Below, piece by piece: positions 46,568 to 58,400 of a DNA stretch of 64,000 nt (position 1 is its first letter; each line of letters starts with the position of its first letter). This DNA is from Tupaia tana (Eukaryota; Chordata; Mammalia; Scandentia; Tupaiidae): assembly GCA_026018925.1 (NCBI GenBank), contig JAKSZU010000016.1, forward strand, positions 77,572,059-77,636,058, read 5' to 3'. Below the pieces are notes generated by a model. The model saw only the letters and a program-made list of their open reading frames with translations, was not told the origin of the DNA and did no database searches. A program made the position numbers and the translations under genes.

Positions 46568-46785
46568 GAGGACCAGCAGATGGTGTAATGGTTACATCAT
46601 TGGACTCCCACATAGTCAATCGTGGTTTGAGTCCCAGACCTGGTAGCTTAAAACTTATGCCAGGTACATGTGTGTGCATGCCCAAAATCCTGAGAAGGGA
46701 ATGAAGAAGAGATTGTGGCATGACCATCCCCTGGGGGCTGATTTCTCGCTTTCTGTCTGTCTCTCTGGTGAGCGCATGTGCTCTG

Positions 46786-46824
<39 letters not shown>

Positions 46825-46860
46825 AAATAAAAAATAAATTCTCTAAAAATAATAAATAAA
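46568..46860 (+). mobile_element. tRNA-derived SINE, L form, in L1 ORF2
   Basis: Head 'ggaccagcagatggtgtaat', B box GGTTTGAGTCC, 'catgtgtgtgcatgcccaaa', 'ggtgagcgcatgtgctctg', and a long (AAAT)n tail (46786-46860). Confidence 0.92.
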
Positions 46861-48281
46861 TAAAACCCCAAAGCACAGGCAATAACCCCCAAAATAGACA
46901 AGTAGGATTACATCACTTTAAAAAACTTCTGCATATAAAAAAAAAAATCATTAGAGTAAAGAGGCAACCCTCAGAATGGGAGAATATATTTGTATACTCT
47001 TCCTCAGGTAAAGGACTGATAACCAAAATATACAGGAAACTTAAGGAGCTTACCTGCAAAAAAAATAATTTATTCAATTAAAAGATGAGCAAATAAGCTG
47101 AAAAGACAACTCCCCCAAGGAAGGAAAAACCATATAAAGAAATGCTCAACATTCCTTATCATAAGGGAGATGCAAATCAAAACCACAATGAGATACCACC
47201 TAACCCCAGTCAAAATTACTAAGATTAAAAATAATAATAATAAACAATGATAAACACTCATGAGACTGTAGTGAAAAGTGAAATCTCCTACACTGTTGGT
47301 GAGAATATAAATTAGTACAGCCACTGTGGAAAATAACATGCAGGTTTCTCAAAGACCTACAAATAGAACTACCATATGATCCAGTAATTCCACTCCTGAT
47401 TATCGACCAAAAGGATAGAAATACACTCAGGCAGAAAAACACCTGCATATCCATATTTATTGCACCCTCACTCACAATTCCTAAGACATGAAATCAACCG
47501 AAATATCCAAGAACAGATTAATGGATTTAAAATGTGTGGTATATACACACTATGGAATACTACTCAGCCATAAAAAAAAAATTAGACCCTGGTATTTGAT
47601 AGAAAGTGGATGAATATATTTAATGCTAAATGAAGCAAGCTTGACTATGAAAAAGAAGTAGTGTATGTCCTCACTTAATATATATATACTGATCGTCTGC
47701 ACTCTACAGCAGAAACTGAAGGATTGGAAGGCATAAACACATGAAGCAACTATGGACACCAGAGACAGTATAGGAAAAGAGCAAGAAATGGTGGGGTTGG
47801 GAGTGGGGGAGAGGAGTCAAGGGGAAAAAATTCAACAGACCAAAAAATGGAAAGTTATCTGTTGATGGCAATGTGTATGGTAATTTCTTTGACGGGACTA
47901 ACATACAGGATATTAATGCTTGGAAAATTCATTTTCAGTGTTGTAAAGAAATACAGCGATTGAATGTAAATAATAAGAAAAAATAAAATTAAATATTTTA
48001 AAAAGAAACCTGATATATTGGAGATAGAGGCATAGAGAGCAACTGTGGATACCAGAAACAGTGCGGGAAGAAGTGAGAAATGGCGGGGGTGGGTGAGAGG
48101 AAGGGAATCAAGGCAGGAGGAGAAGTAACATATACAATAAACACAAAATGGAAAATCATCTATTGAAAAAAATATGTATGTTAATATCTTTGATTGACCC
48201 AATATACAGTGTATCCTGGATGAGAAAATTCGTTTTGTATGCTCTAATGATATACAGTGAATAAATGTAAAATAAATATTT

Positions 48282-48690
48282 TTTTAAAAAAGAAACAAAA
48301 AAATTTAAAAAGAAAAAAGATGGAAAATCATCTGGGCAAGATGTCAGAGTTTAGGAAAGAAAGAGAGAGGAAGGAGAGATGAGTTGGTTTTTTCCTGGAA
48401 GCCATTGAATAGATTTAGGCAAAGATTCAAGGTGAGAGAAATGAGCTAAGATTTTCTTAAGCAATTTAGAGACTGCATGAAGGTTTTCACTTCTTTCAAC
48501 TGAATTTTCTTCCAGAATGAAAGTTCTTTTAATGCAGATCTGTGCTAAGACTGGACCACATAGAGATCCTGGTTTACACAGGGTTACACTGAGTAACAGT
48601 GATTAATATTCATAAATGTCTTCTAGGTTCCGGGCAGTTCAATGAACACTGAACGCCTGTTGCAATTGGTAGATTACATCGAGGGTCCCA
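48282..48690. other. No gene or clear repeat seen
   Basis: AT-rich. A short piece 'gatggaaaatcatctgggc' at about 48319 echoes the L1 3' UTR just upstream. Confidence 0.4.
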
Positions 48691-49165
48691 GTGAATGGCC
48701 TCCCTACTTTCATATCCCCTCCAATGAATTTGAAGTTCCTCCCATCAAGAAGAAGAATCTATTTCTCCACCATTTGTGTCTGTGATGACCATAACTAGAG
48801 TCAATGACTAGAACACAGTGGAGCTGGCAATACTCCAGTTTCAAGCTGAAGCCTTAGAAGCTTTGCAGCCTTCCACAGTCTCCTTTGGGCATCTGCCTCT
48901 GCTGTGAGAACAAGCCCAAGCTGGCCTTCAGGAGGGTGAAAGACTTCCACTAAGAAAAAGCCTACCTTCAGGAGCAAAGCCATCAACTGAGCTTTAACTG
49001 ACCAAAGACACAGAGGGAGCCCCATCAGGAGTAGAACTGCCCTGCAGACCTTCCCCAACTGCCAACACAAAAAATTATGAGTAAAACTAAATGTTTATAG
49101 TTTTTAAGCCACTAAGTTTTGAGATTCGTTATATAGCAATATCTACCTGATACACTTACTAAGCA
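48680..49165 (+). mobile_element. Old LTR (ERVL/MaLR-like)
   Basis: 'gaatggcctccctactttc…atatcccctccaatgaattt' near the start, and near the end 'tatagtttttaagccactaa', 'gttttgagattcgttatata' and 'gcaatatctacctgatac', which are LTR-end hallmarks. Confidence 0.55.
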
Positions 49166-49770
49166 ATCAATGTCTTGAATATATTATTTGTATCCTTGCA
49201 ACTGAGGGTTTACCATTCTTTTATGATAAGAGGTTTCACAACAGAAAAGAAACCAAAGGACTTGCCTGCATTCTGGTAAATTCCAGAGCCAGATTTGAAA
49301 ATAGTTTAATTTAATCCAAAACCCGTCTTTCTGCGTGCCTTGTGGCATACTGCTTAAGATGATGCTGAGTTTGCCAGCACCCAAGGTCGTCTCTATATTT
49401 CAGGAGTGCTAATAAGATGGGTCTGGACACAGCTACTTAAGCCAGACTCTTCAATAGCCAAACCAACAAAACAGAATCATGGCCCAGTTGGAAATTAGCA
49501 TCATACGAAGGCTGGGGCCGAATATTAAACCTCATAAAAGACACCACAGTGTTGAGAACAATGAGAGATGTGGGAATCTGCAGAGCTGGAGTTGCCAAAG
49601 CAAGATTTATGGAAGATAAACAAAACCCATTTGATCAAATGGAAAATGAAATTGCAGAGCAGTTCCAATAAGAGGTAAATAGACACTCTCTGAAACCTGT
49701 TAAGCGGCTTGGCAGTCAGTCAGAGGTGTCTATACACACATTTCCTCATTGCTGCAAGTTATTCTACACA
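49165..49770. other. No gene or clear repeat seen
   Basis: Mixed sequence without supported frames. Confidence 0.4.
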
Positions 49771-49774
49771 CACA

Positions 49775-50050
49775 AACACAAACACATCTAAGTTCACAGG
49801 GATACTAGGCAAGAGCATACATACTTATCTTGCATAGGCAATACATGCATGCACTCACTGACACATATAGTCACGCATCTTTATGTGCACATGCACACAT
49901 GCACACATACACACACACATCTAAGCACACAGGGATATAGGTAAGAGCACACAGAGACCCACCTATCTATACTGCATAAATGACACACACATGCACTTAC
50001 TAGCACACAGTCACACCTCTTTACGTGCATATGCATATGCACAAAGGCAT
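49775..50050. repeat. CA-rich tandem duplication, period about 133 bp
   Basis: 'acacatctaagttcacaggg' at 49782 and 'acacatctaagcacacaggg' at 49915 start two units. Both continue with a 'gcaagagc/gtaagagc' block, 'cttgcata/actgcata', 'atgcactcact/atgcacttact' and 'cacgcatctttatgtgcac/cacacctctttacgtgcat'. Two units, with a weak CA-rich third stretch to about 50140. Confidence 0.85.
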
Positions 50051-50479
50051 AAATAATGACAAGAAGCCCAGACATACAAGTACACACAGACACATAAATA
50101 TGCACAGAGACAGGCAGAAGCACATAGGCTTTTATACACACACAAATTTATTCACTCTGGTGTGCATGCACACATAAGCCTACCTAATTGACCCAAGAGG
50201 CAGAAGAAGGAAGTAGGTTTTCCCTTCTAGGACTTGTCTTCATGGCTGGAGCACTTCACTTGTGTGCTCTGCCAAGACAGAGACTTCCAGCTCATCCTGT
50301 GATCCCAGAAAGAAAGCTCAGTCCTGGCCCTTATGGCCAGTTCTTACCTTGGCAAGAAGTGATAGAAAGAACCGGGAGCCAGCCTAGGGATGATGTACGA
50401 TGTCAGCACTTCGGGCTTCCCTTTGAGAAATCATGCCTGTACACCATCCTTCAGCTGAAATGGGAACACGAATAGCAGC

Positions 50480-50670
50480 TTCGACATCGGGAACCAGTTT
50501 GGGATCCTGCCTATGCTACATTCTAGCTGTATGAACTTGGGGCCAACTACATGAACAGGCTGAACTTCAGTGCCCTTGATTGTAAGATAAGGACAGTGAT
50601 TCCTACCAAACATGGCTCTGTAAAAATTAAAGGTGCATGGTTCAGGACCTGGCACCAGTAAGTGTCAGTA
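50480..50670 (+). mobile_element. MIR SINE
   Basis: 'cattctagctgtatgaactt', 'gattgtaagataaggacag' and 'ttcaggacctggcaccagta'. Confidence 0.75.
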
Positions 50671-51175
50671 ATTATTGGAAGAAGAGAAGATCTTATTCAA
50701 GGTCACATGCTCTATTCATTTACAGTCTTAATCAGAGAATATGCTGCTTCTTTTTTTTTTTCTAAGCATAACATAAACACAGGTTATTTTGCACTTGTAT
50801 TCTCTAACTTCTTATGCATCTTATTTTATCCAAGATTATCATTTTCCTCTAAGTCTCTCCATGTAAATGTCTATGGTATAAACAAGGGCTAATTTTGTAG
50901 CTAGCAGTTGGAAATTTCTTCCACAGGGCATCCCCGGATCTGTCCCTCCAGGTTTCCATCCCACAGTCATCTGATAATTTCATTTTTCCCTTACATTATG
51001 CAGAGTTTAAGTACTGTAACCAAGGACCTAGAAATTTCCACAAAAGAAGATTTTTGGTTGGGTTTTGAAGAATGAAAAGGAGGTCACCAGATGGCTAAGG
51101 GGGAGAAAGTGGAGAAACAGGTGTAAAGTCACCGGATATGATATCACGTCACACATCTGGGTAACGAAGTCATCT
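50670..51175. other. No gene or clear repeat seen
   Basis: AT-rich first half. The 128-residue minus frame at 51028-51414 has hydrophobic stretches but no domain, and it overlaps L2 sequence. Confidence 0.4.
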
Positions 51176-51179
51176 AAGC

Positions 51180-51330
51180 TTGGTGAGAAAAGTGAGAATA
51201 GAGCAGTTAGTACCTTGAAGACAAGGACCACTCTCTTCCATAGTCCCCGGACCCAGCACAAAGCCTGGCACGCGAGAGTACCCAATGAACATGTTTGGAA
51301 TGAATGAGTAATGAAATGGCAGAGCAGGAC
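51180..51330 (+). mobile_element. L2 LINE 3' end
   Basis: 'taccttgaagacaaggacca', 'cccagcacaaagcctggcac' and 'gaatgaatgagtaatg'. Confidence 0.7.
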
Positions 51331-51509
51331 CAGCCAGCAAAAGTCTTTCACACCACACTGGCACTTACAATGCCTAGAGGGCAAAATGGGACCACTGAGG
51401 ACACTGTTGATCAAGAAAGAGACATAATCCAGACATTAATATTTTAAATATTCATTTTCAAATTCAACTTTGGCTTCCAAATGAAGAACAGATTGGATAT
51501 GAACAGGGT

Positions 51510-51690
51510 CGGAATCTGGGATCCCAGTTAAGAGACTGATGCAATAGTCCAGGTGACCAAGGTGATAGTGGCCTGAAATTGGCTCCAGGCAGTGGGGATG
51601 AATTCCATCCGTCTTGGCTATAGTTCCACTATCAGTACAGAGGAGGAGGGGGAAGATGCAGTTACTCTCTTGGGCCGGTGTCAGGACCAT
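51510..51690 (-). mobile_element. L2 LINE fragment (antisense)
   Basis: 'actgatgcaatagtccaggt', 'gaccaaggtgatagtggcct' follow the antisense L2 order. Confidence 0.6.
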
Positions 51691-51719
51691 TAACTGACAA
51701 ACAGTATATGAAGAGGAAC

Positions 51720-52045
51720 ATGGGGTAGAGAAATGCAGAGTTTAGTTTGACCTGTTGGCATTTGAGGCCTTAACAAAATAACCAAGACGAGACATTAAGT
51801 GTGTTTGGACCTCAGAGAGTGGTTGGGGTGGACAGAGTTCAGAGACCCACCAACATCTGAATCGGGGGTTCTCAGCCTTGAGTCTGACTCCCTAAGCTTG
51901 TGTGCAAGATCATGTATGCATGTGCATTCTTCTGGTGAGGAGGTCTGCTGGGTCTGTGCCTCCAGACGGTTAAGAAGCACAAGCAGATGAGGTGATGGAT
52001 GTGAATGAGTTTGCCCATGAGTCACGTATCAGTCAGACTTCCGAG
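51720..52045. other. No gene or clear repeat seen
   Basis: Mixed sequence with two small opposing frames and no domains. Confidence 0.4.
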
Positions 52046-52049
52046 GAGA

Positions 52050-52215
52050 AGATAAAAGATAGAAAGACAGATGACAGATGAGAGAGAGAGATGATAGATA
52101 TAGATGATAGATAGATAGATATAGATAGATGATAGATACAGATAAATATATAGATGATAGATAGATATAGATGATAGATAGATATAGATGACTGATAGAT
52201 GATAGATAGGTTGAT
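52050..52215. repeat. (GATA)n microsatellite
   Basis: Interrupted gatagatagatagatata blocks over about 165 bp, with a gagagagag interruption. Confidence 0.96.
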
Positions 52216-52700
52216 AGTTAAGAGACAGAGATAAAGAGACAGAGAGACAAAGAGAAAAAGACTCTAGGGAACACTGGCTCATGCACTCATGGGAGCTAGC
52301 AAGTCCAAAACCTGCAAGCTGGATTGGCAGGCTGGAAACTCAGGGTTTGTACACCGCAGCCTGGAGGCAGAACTTCTTCTTGGGGGATCTTCATTTTTTG
52401 TTCTAAGGACTTTCTTTGACTGATTTCATGAGGCCAACCATCATCCTTTACTTAAAGTCAACTAATTGTGAATATTAGCTACATTTGCATAATGCCTTCA
52501 CAGTATTTTATCAAATAGCTGGATTCCTTGGCCCAGTCAGATAGACACATAAAATTAACTTCCCAGTCAGTACATAGACACGTGTCTGTCAACAAAGTGA
52601 CTCATCTCCAGACTTGGGCCACATGGCACAGAGAAAGAGAAAAGGCTGTCCCATACCCATCTGCACAGTTTCTACTAACATGCAGAAGCTTAGGTGAACC
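52215..52700. other. No gene or clear repeat seen
   Basis: Mixed sequence between two tandem repeats. Confidence 0.4.
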
Positions 52701-52707
52701 TAGTGCA

Positions 52708-52806
52708 GATACTACCAGACCAACGCCAGACCAAAGACAGACCAACACCAGACCAACGCCAGACCAACGCCAGACCAAAGACAGACCAACACCAGACCAA
52801 CACCAG
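52708..52806 (+). repeat. 11-bp minisatellite with higher-order order
   Basis: Eight exact 11-bp units from 52719, in the order accaacgccag, accaaagacag, accaacaccag, accaacgccag, accaacgccag, accaaagacag, accaacaccag, accaacaccag, preceded by one degenerate unit. Only positions 6 to 8 vary. All forward frames are open across it, which is a by-product of the unit, not evidence of a protein. Confidence 0.95.
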
Positions 52807-52879
52807 AAAGCAGTGGTTGGCAAAGTCACAAACAATGAGCTTATGGACAGCTCAGTCTCTGCATTCAGTATGTTTTCTT

Positions 52880-53049
52880 TCCTTTTTTTTTTTTCTAGTT
52901 TGCTTTTTATTAGTTTTGTTTTTGTCATAGGGTGGGTACACTCACCAGAGACCAAGAGACATAGAGAGTAAATGGGAAAACACCTCCTGAAGGGGAATAA
53001 CCATGCCACAATTCTTTCTCCTCTATTCTCCTCTCGCGATTTTGGGCAT

Positions 53050-53092
<43 letters not shown>

Positions 53093-53186
53093 CAACATGA
53101 TTTTCAAGCCACCAGGTCCAGGACTTAAACCACAGGCAGTCATGTGGAAGCCCAGTACCTTAACCACTATGCCACCTGCTGGCTCC
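52880..53186 (-). mobile_element. tRNA-derived SINE, L form, with internal (CA)n
   Basis: T-rich tail, 'gttttgtttttgtcataggg', 'ggtacactcaccagagacc', 'cgattttgggcatgcacac' where the body has expanded to (CA)n (53048-53088), then 'ccaccaggtccaggac' and the head end 'ccacctgctggctcc'. Confidence 0.9.
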
Positions 53187-53253
53187 AATACATTTTTAAT
53201 GAAACCTAAGAGTTTTCTGATTCTGTTAAAACCCTTCATTGAGGAATAAAGTC

Positions 53254-53543
53254 AAAATTGACTATTTGGGGGGAACAGCAGTTAGCGTAATGGCTATGTC
53301 ACTGCACTCCCACGGGGTCGACCGTGGTTCGCGTCCCGAACCTGGTGGCTTAAACCCATGCTGGGCACATATGTGTGCATGCCCAAGATCCCGAGAGGAG
53401 AACAGAGGAGAAGGGATTGCGGTGTGGCCATCCCCTATGGGGGGGTGATTTCTCACTTTCTGTCTCTCTGTCTCTCTCTCTCTGTCTGGCGAGCGCACGT
53501 GCCCTATAGCAAAAACCTCTAAAAAAAAATTGACTATTTGGGG
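53254..53543 (+). mobile_element. tRNA-derived SINE, L form, young, with target duplication
   Basis: Head 'gggaacagcagttagcgtaa' with perfect A box TAGCGTAATGG; B box has one change (GGTTCGCGTCC). CpG-rich body and poly(A). The 18-bp duplication aaaattgactatttgggg stands at 53254-53271 and 53526-53543. Confidence 0.96.
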
Positions 53544-53569
53544 CACCTATTTTTGGTTGGGCAACCTTG

Positions 53570-53740
53570 ATTTTTTTTCTTACAACAGTGCTGGGATGTA
53601 GGAATTGGTTACCCCCTCAAAAGGAAACAAAAAGTCATAAACAGCAAATGACTTACCCCTCTTAAATGGCAGGGTGGGATTTGAGCCTGGGACTTCCGTC
53701 TCCACCTTCAACTCCCGAGTTCTACACAGACAGGTTCCTA
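53570..53740 (-). mobile_element. MIR fragment (antisense)
   Basis: 'gcaaatgacttacccctc', 'tggcagggtgggatttgag', 'cctgggacttccgtc'. Confidence 0.65.
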
Positions 53741-54070
53741 TCATTTTCTGGAGGACAGCCAGCCTACAAGCAGAGTCTTCTGTGGAGGATACGCAATGTC
53801 TTCTGTGACAAAGTCACCACAGGAAGGCAGAGGAAGGAGCATCTGCGCGTGGCCCCAGTGAGGAGCTAGCCAGGAAACACCTGATCTGGGGCCTACTCTT
53901 CCTCCCCTTAACATTCTAATTTTACAGTATTATCAACTGGACTAGGGGGAAATGTACACATGTTGGAATACTCTCTTTGTAAGCTAAATAACATGATTGA
54001 ATGTATAAAAGAACATGAAATAAAAAACAAAAATAAAAATAATTCTAAGCAGATGATAATGCCTAAGTGG
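53740..54070. other. No gene or clear repeat seen
   Basis: Mixed, then A-rich (54005-54050). Confidence 0.4.
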
Positions 54071-54074
54071 ATAT

Positions 54075-54755
54075 TCAAAAACAGCCAATTCTTGTTATTC
54101 AGGGTATTTATGTTCTACATAAATTGCCCAAAACACAGAATTAGTGAGTCCTGAACCATTGTTTTTAGAGGAAATTCAGGTTTAGTTTCCTACTAGCCTC
54201 TGGTCACACGCTTTGTCAAACAACGAATACATAACCTTATTTCATCTGTGTCTACTTGAAGACCACTTATTTGATTATATTAATATTATTCATTCATCAA
54301 CATTGAACTCCCCACAAGTAGCACTGTAACTTCTGTCTACACGAAAGTGATATAACACACGTGTTAGATAGCACACATTGCAGCTTTCTTGTGCTCAGGG
54401 ACACTAGACACCACTTCAGGACTACACTTAGCCTTCTTAAACAACAAAATCATCTGTGGAAGATGACAAAAATGCAAAAAAAATAAATAAATAAAAAGGA
54501 AAGTGGCAGTAGCTAGACCATGATAACACCTGCTTACAGTATGAGAGCTGAAACCGGAAGGCAGAGCATCGCTTCGTCCAACCTCAGAGGGGACAATGCA
54601 TGTCGGTGACTCAGATTTTCAGCCACTCTGTGCCTGTCCATGAACAACTGTGAACACGTGGCAAGTATTTGTAATTTGTAAGATTACAAAAAATATTAGC
54701 AAGGATGCAAATTTGCAAATATAGAATCTGCAAATACTGAGGGTGGCTGTTCTCT
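54075..54755 (+). mobile_element. Tigger-like DNA transposon
   Basis: 'caattcttgttattcagggt', 'gtgagtcctgaaccattg', 'gcctctggtcacacgctttg', 'ttgtgctcagggacactaga', 'gaatctgcaaatactgaggg'. Near-complete block order of a pogo/Tigger-group element with a SINE-free body; an A-rich gap lies at 54470-54500. Confidence 0.6.
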
Positions 54756-54759
54756 GGCT

Positions 54760-55130
54760 GTGGGATGAGCAGATATGAAGATCAGATCCCCTGACTGTCC
54801 ACACCACATCAATCCAACCTATTGAGGTGAAGAAGATGGGACAATGGTGGCCTTTCTCCAAGCTTCTCACCACATGGCTGGGTCGCTGTAGAACTTGCCC
54901 TTCTCACTGAGTCATGAGAGGGTCAGCGCAGAGAGACAGAGAGAGACTGAAGGAGCCAGCATCTTGTCCCCAGTTGTGTGAGACACTTACTGCACCTTCT
55001 GCCAACATGGCCCATGAAGTCGAGCTCCAGCTCCTAGAAAAGCCACTCTTCCTCCCACAAGAAAGGGTAAGGAGTGAGGAGAGAGGAGAGAACCCCTCCA
55101 GGATTTCCCTGAGAGAATGAGAGTGAAGCA
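54760..55130. other. No gene or clear repeat seen
   Basis: Mixed sequence with opposing small frames at 54904-55131. Confidence 0.4.
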
Positions 55131-55138
55131 AAATTCCT

Positions 55139-55406
55139 TTTTTTTTCCTTAGAGAGAGAGAGATTTGTTACAGGGTGTGTGTACTTGCCAGAGAGACACA
55201 GAGAGACAGACAGAAAGAGAGAAATCATCCCCACCCCCCAGAGGGGATAGCCATTCTACAATCCCTTCTCCTCCATTCTCTTCTGGGCATTTTGGGCACA
55301 CAAGCACACATGCCCTGCATGAGTTTTAAGCTGCCAGGCCCAGGACTCAAATCATAGTCAAATATATGGGAGTCCAGTGATATAACCATTATGCCACCTG
55401 CTGGTC
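55139..55406 (-). mobile_element. tRNA-derived SINE, L form (older)
   Basis: T run, 'gagagatttgttacagggtg', 'tgtgtacttgccagagag', 'gcattttgggcacacaagc' and the head end 'ccacctgctggtccc'. Flanking 'caaaattcct' and 'caaaatttct' fit a target duplication. Confidence 0.9.
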
Positions 55407-55433
55407 CCAAAATTTCTATTTAAAAGGCCTATT

Positions 55434-55670
55434 GGACTGGCCTCATGGCCTAGTGGTTAAAGGAGCCAGATCCGACATGGTCAACTGTGGTTCAAATCCA
55501 GGACCCGGCAGACTAGCAAACACACCAGGTGCATGTGTGTGCCCAAAATTCTGACAGGATGGTGAAAGGCAGTGTGATCACACCTCTATTGGAGGGTGTT
55601 TTCTCTCTCTGTCTCTGTCTCTTTATCTCTCTGATGAGCACATGTACCCACTGGCAATTATAATAGAAAG
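55434..55670 (+). mobile_element. tRNA-derived SINE, E form
   Basis: Head 'ggactggcctcatggcctag', A-box-like TGGCCTAGTGG, B box GGTTCAAATCC, 'gtgcatgtgtgtgcccaaa', 'gatgagcacatgtacccact'. Confidence 0.88.
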
Positions 55671-56160
55671 AGGAGGGCCCACATAGATTGTGATAAAGGA
55701 GAAAAAGCCCCCACTTCCTCGGGAAACTAAGCCCCAGTTACAAGAACTGCTCGTGCTCGAGACAGCTTTCAGAAAATCAGTGCAAGGAAAACCCAGGAGG
55801 AGGCAGCTGGCCTTGATTCCCAGTACCAGCAGTCCCGAGATCCCGCTCAGCATCTCCAGGGACAAGTCAGTTGCTTTTCTAATTTTGACAATGGCTTTGA
55901 ACATCACCTTGAGGCAGAGCTGTGTGGGGATGGGCATCCGCGATGAAGTTTAGACTTGAGGAAGGACTTCGGGGCACTGCAGGATCCTGTGAAAACCAAG
56001 CACGTCACCGCATCTTCATACTCTGCCCTCACTTGTGTGCTCACTCCGTTCCAACAGCTAATAGACGCCACTGACTCTCAGCCTCACAGAAACCAGAGTT
56101 CACACTTACTGAGGGCTTTCCAGGTGTCTGATGCTGTGTGCCGTACTGGGGTGGCTCTGT
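55670..56160. other. No gene or clear repeat seen
   Basis: Mixed sequence. The opposing 104- and 87-residue frames (55623-55953) have no domain. Confidence 0.4.
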
Positions 56161-56164
56161 TCAT

Positions 56165-56466
56165 AAAACAATCACCCAAGGGACCAGCAGTTGGCATAAT
56201 GGCTATATCGCTGGACTCCCATGTAGTTGACCGCGGTTCGAGTCCTGGACCCAGTGGCTTAAACCTATGCCAGGTGCATGTGCTTGTGGGCCCAATATCC
56301 CAAGAGGAGAATGGAGGAGAAGGGATTGTGGTGTAGCCATCTCCCCTTAGGGGTGATTTCTCACTTTCAGTCTCTCTGTCACTTTCTGTCTCTCTGACTT
56401 TCTGGCAAGCGCATGCACCCTATAGCAAAAACCACTCCAAAAAAAATAAAAGAAAAACCACCCAAG
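56165..56466 (+). mobile_element. tRNA-derived SINE, L form, with target duplication
   Basis: Head 'ggaccagcagttggcataat', perfect B box GGTTCGAGTCC, 'ggtgcatgtgcttgtgggcc', 'gcaagcgcatgcaccctat'. The duplication acaatcacccaag (near 56168-56180) / aaaaccacccaag (near 56454-56466) flanks it. Confidence 0.95.
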
Positions 56467-56552
56467 ACTGGTGCTTGCTATGTATGTTCCATCTGGAAGG
56501 GAACAGAGTCCTGGCCAACTTAAATGATTTCACAAACCAGTAGGCAATAGAA

Positions 56553-56760
56553 GTCAAGCCTTCTTAACCTTGCTCCGTTGATATTTGGAGTCAGTGGTTA
56601 TTGTGGAAATATGCCCTGTGTGTTACAGGATGTCGGTCAGCTCCCTGGCCTCTACTTACTAAGTCTCATAGCAACACCCCCAATGTGTAACAACCAAAAA
56701 TGTCTCCAGACAGGGCCGAATGTCCCCTGGAGCGCTGAATCAACGCAGGTGAGACCCAGT
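56553..56760 (+). mobile_element. MER20 (hAT-Charlie) element
   Basis: 'tgttacaggatgtcggtcag', 'ctccctggcctctacttact', 'tgtaacaaccaaaaatgtct', 'ccagacagggccgaatgtcc', 'cctggagcgctgaatc'. All MER20 landmarks are in order. Confidence 0.92.
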
Positions 56761-57120
56761 GCAACAGAGCAATGATTTGAACCCAAGTGGGGTAAATCCA
56801 GAGCCTCCGGCTCCTCAGGTTGTTACACAATACACACCCTTTGCTGTTACTCCCAATCCTCACCTTGAAACTCAGTCTCCAAGAGGGGAGCAAGCCCCAT
56901 CATACACAGCCTGTGTGGGGCCCAGAGGACATGAATTCAAGTCTAATCCCAAGCTGAGCCCTCCTCCCCCAACCATGCAGCACCTCTTTTGAAGAGGAGT
57001 GATCCATCAGTGTGTTCCAAATCCTGGGCTTTGGTTCGAGCAGGAACTGTGGAAGATTTACTCCTGGAGCCATGTCAGAGAGGAAGGGCGCCTCGTAGTT
57101 CGCAATGGCTGGATTTCTAG
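56760..57120. other. No gene or clear repeat seen
   Basis: Mixed sequence with short frames. Confidence 0.4.
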
Positions 57121-57124
57121 AGAA

Positions 57125-57350
57125 TCTCCCGAGTACCGGGCACCTTTGAGTTTCATCTCATTTCATCTGCACAAGAGCCCTATAAATAATTATTTATCCT
57201 CATTTTACAAAGGAAATTGAGACTCCAGAGAGTGAGAGTTTCTTGCCCCAAGTTACATGGCTAGGAAGAGGCTCTACGTGGATCTCATTGCAACTGGGAC
57301 CCAAACCCAGGTCTGCTGGCTTCAAACACAAGCAGGTCACAGTCAGGTCT
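57125..57350 (-). mobile_element. MIR SINE (antisense)
   Basis: 'ttatcctcattttacaaagg', 'aagttacatggctaggaag' and 'ggacccaaacccaggtctgc'. Confidence 0.88.
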
Positions 57351-57520
57351 ACCTCACCCCAGCTCCCTTTCGTCCACCACCTTCATTCGCTTCTCTGGCC
57401 AATCACAGCCAAGGTTCACATCTAGCCATCCTATAACTAGCCCCTTTTCTTATGTAATCCATGGTTCCATTGCTGAGTCCTTGTTTTGGTGGCAAAAGAG
57501 AAGGTGACACGTGTTTTCAG

Positions 57521-57703
57521 AAACACAAAACTTGGAGGGCCCGCAGGTGGTGTCGTGGTTAAGGTGCTAGATTCCCACATGGCTCGCTGAGGTTCAATTT
57601 CCGGGTCGGGTGGCTTGCTTTCTCACTTTCCCTCTCTCCCTCTGGTTAATTATAATAATAATAATAATAAATAAATAAATTTTTTCAAAAAATACAAAAC
57701 CAA
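57521..57703 (+). mobile_element. tRNA-derived SINE, S form, with target duplication
   Basis: Head 'gggcccgcaggtggtgtcgtgg', B box GGTTCAATTTCC, then directly 'cttgctttctcactttccc' and a (AAT)n/(AAAT)n tail. The duplication aaacacaaaacttgg / aaatacaaaaccaag flanks it. Confidence 0.92.
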
Positions 57704-57704
57704 G

Positions 57705-58150
57705 ATGCGCAGCAGGTTGGAAACCCCGAAGCTTTGCTGGGTTTTCAGCCTCAGGCCTGAGCAGGGAGAAATCTCTGGCTGGTGGATGTCCTCCCCACCC
57801 TGTGACGGTGACTGATGAGGGGAACGTGCCTGACAGTCCAGTTAGCTCTTTAATTACACAGAACGAAGAGCCTCAGAAGCTGGTCAGTCAGCTCCAGAAG
57901 AAAGAAGCAAGCCTGGCTTCTAATCGATGGCTGTTCCAGACTCTTTCATCAAGAGCTTCATCTGTCATTTTCTACTGTCTGGAGTTAATGAGTCAGTCCA
58001 AGTTGAACCTCTCTTTCCCCACTTCCTTGGAGGAAAGGAGTTTGCTTACCTCTGGGCACTCTCCCCTCCATGTTCCTTGGTCGCCGAGAGGTGCTGTCTA
58101 CTGATATCTATTCTGCTGGGCCTTGTATCAAGGACCTTGCATATCTCTGC
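57705..58150. other. No gene or clear repeat seen
   Basis: Mixed sequence. Two overlapping frames (57802-58104, 57927-58316) have no domain. Confidence 0.4.
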
Positions 58151-58400
58151 TCTTTTGATCCTCATATCAACTCTGAAAGAGAGGTTCTGCCAGCTTCCCG
58201 GCCCTGCCACTGACGGGCTGGAAGCCTCTGGACCTCTCCGAGCCTGTTTTCTCATCTGTAAAATGGAGACAATAATAGCACTGACCTCGCAGAGCTGTGA
58301 AGATTCGATGAGCTAACGTTTACGAAGTGCTTAGACCAGTGCCTGGCACCAGCAGCTGCCCACGAGCGTTTGCTGCTGTTATTGTCATCTCCATGACACA
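58150..58400 (+). mobile_element. MIR SINE
   Basis: 'ctgttttctcatctgtaaaa', 'tggagacaataatagcac', 'aagtgcttagaccagtgcct', 'ggcacc'. Well preserved. Confidence 0.92.

Larger units (their letters stand above)
45690..48282 (+). mobile_element. 5'-truncated L1: ORF2 3' part plus two tandem 3' UTRs
   Basis: Sense L1 sequence. It begins inside ORF2 ('gccttttcaaggaaaactat', 'gacatcccaagcttctggg'), continues through 'attacaaagctgtgataatc', 'aagacctggatccccatc', 'tggactactcagcc'-like ORF2 end blocks ('atggaatactactcagcc' near 47550) and then a 3' UTR at about 47700-47990. A second, independently diverged copy of that 3' UTR follows at about 48005-48282. ORF2 would encode the endonuclease/reverse transcriptase, but only its C-terminal part is here and many stops interrupt it. 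Two SINEs (45919-46185, 46568-46860) lie inside. The L1 is old enough to be broken yet younger than the MIR layer. Confidence 0.88.
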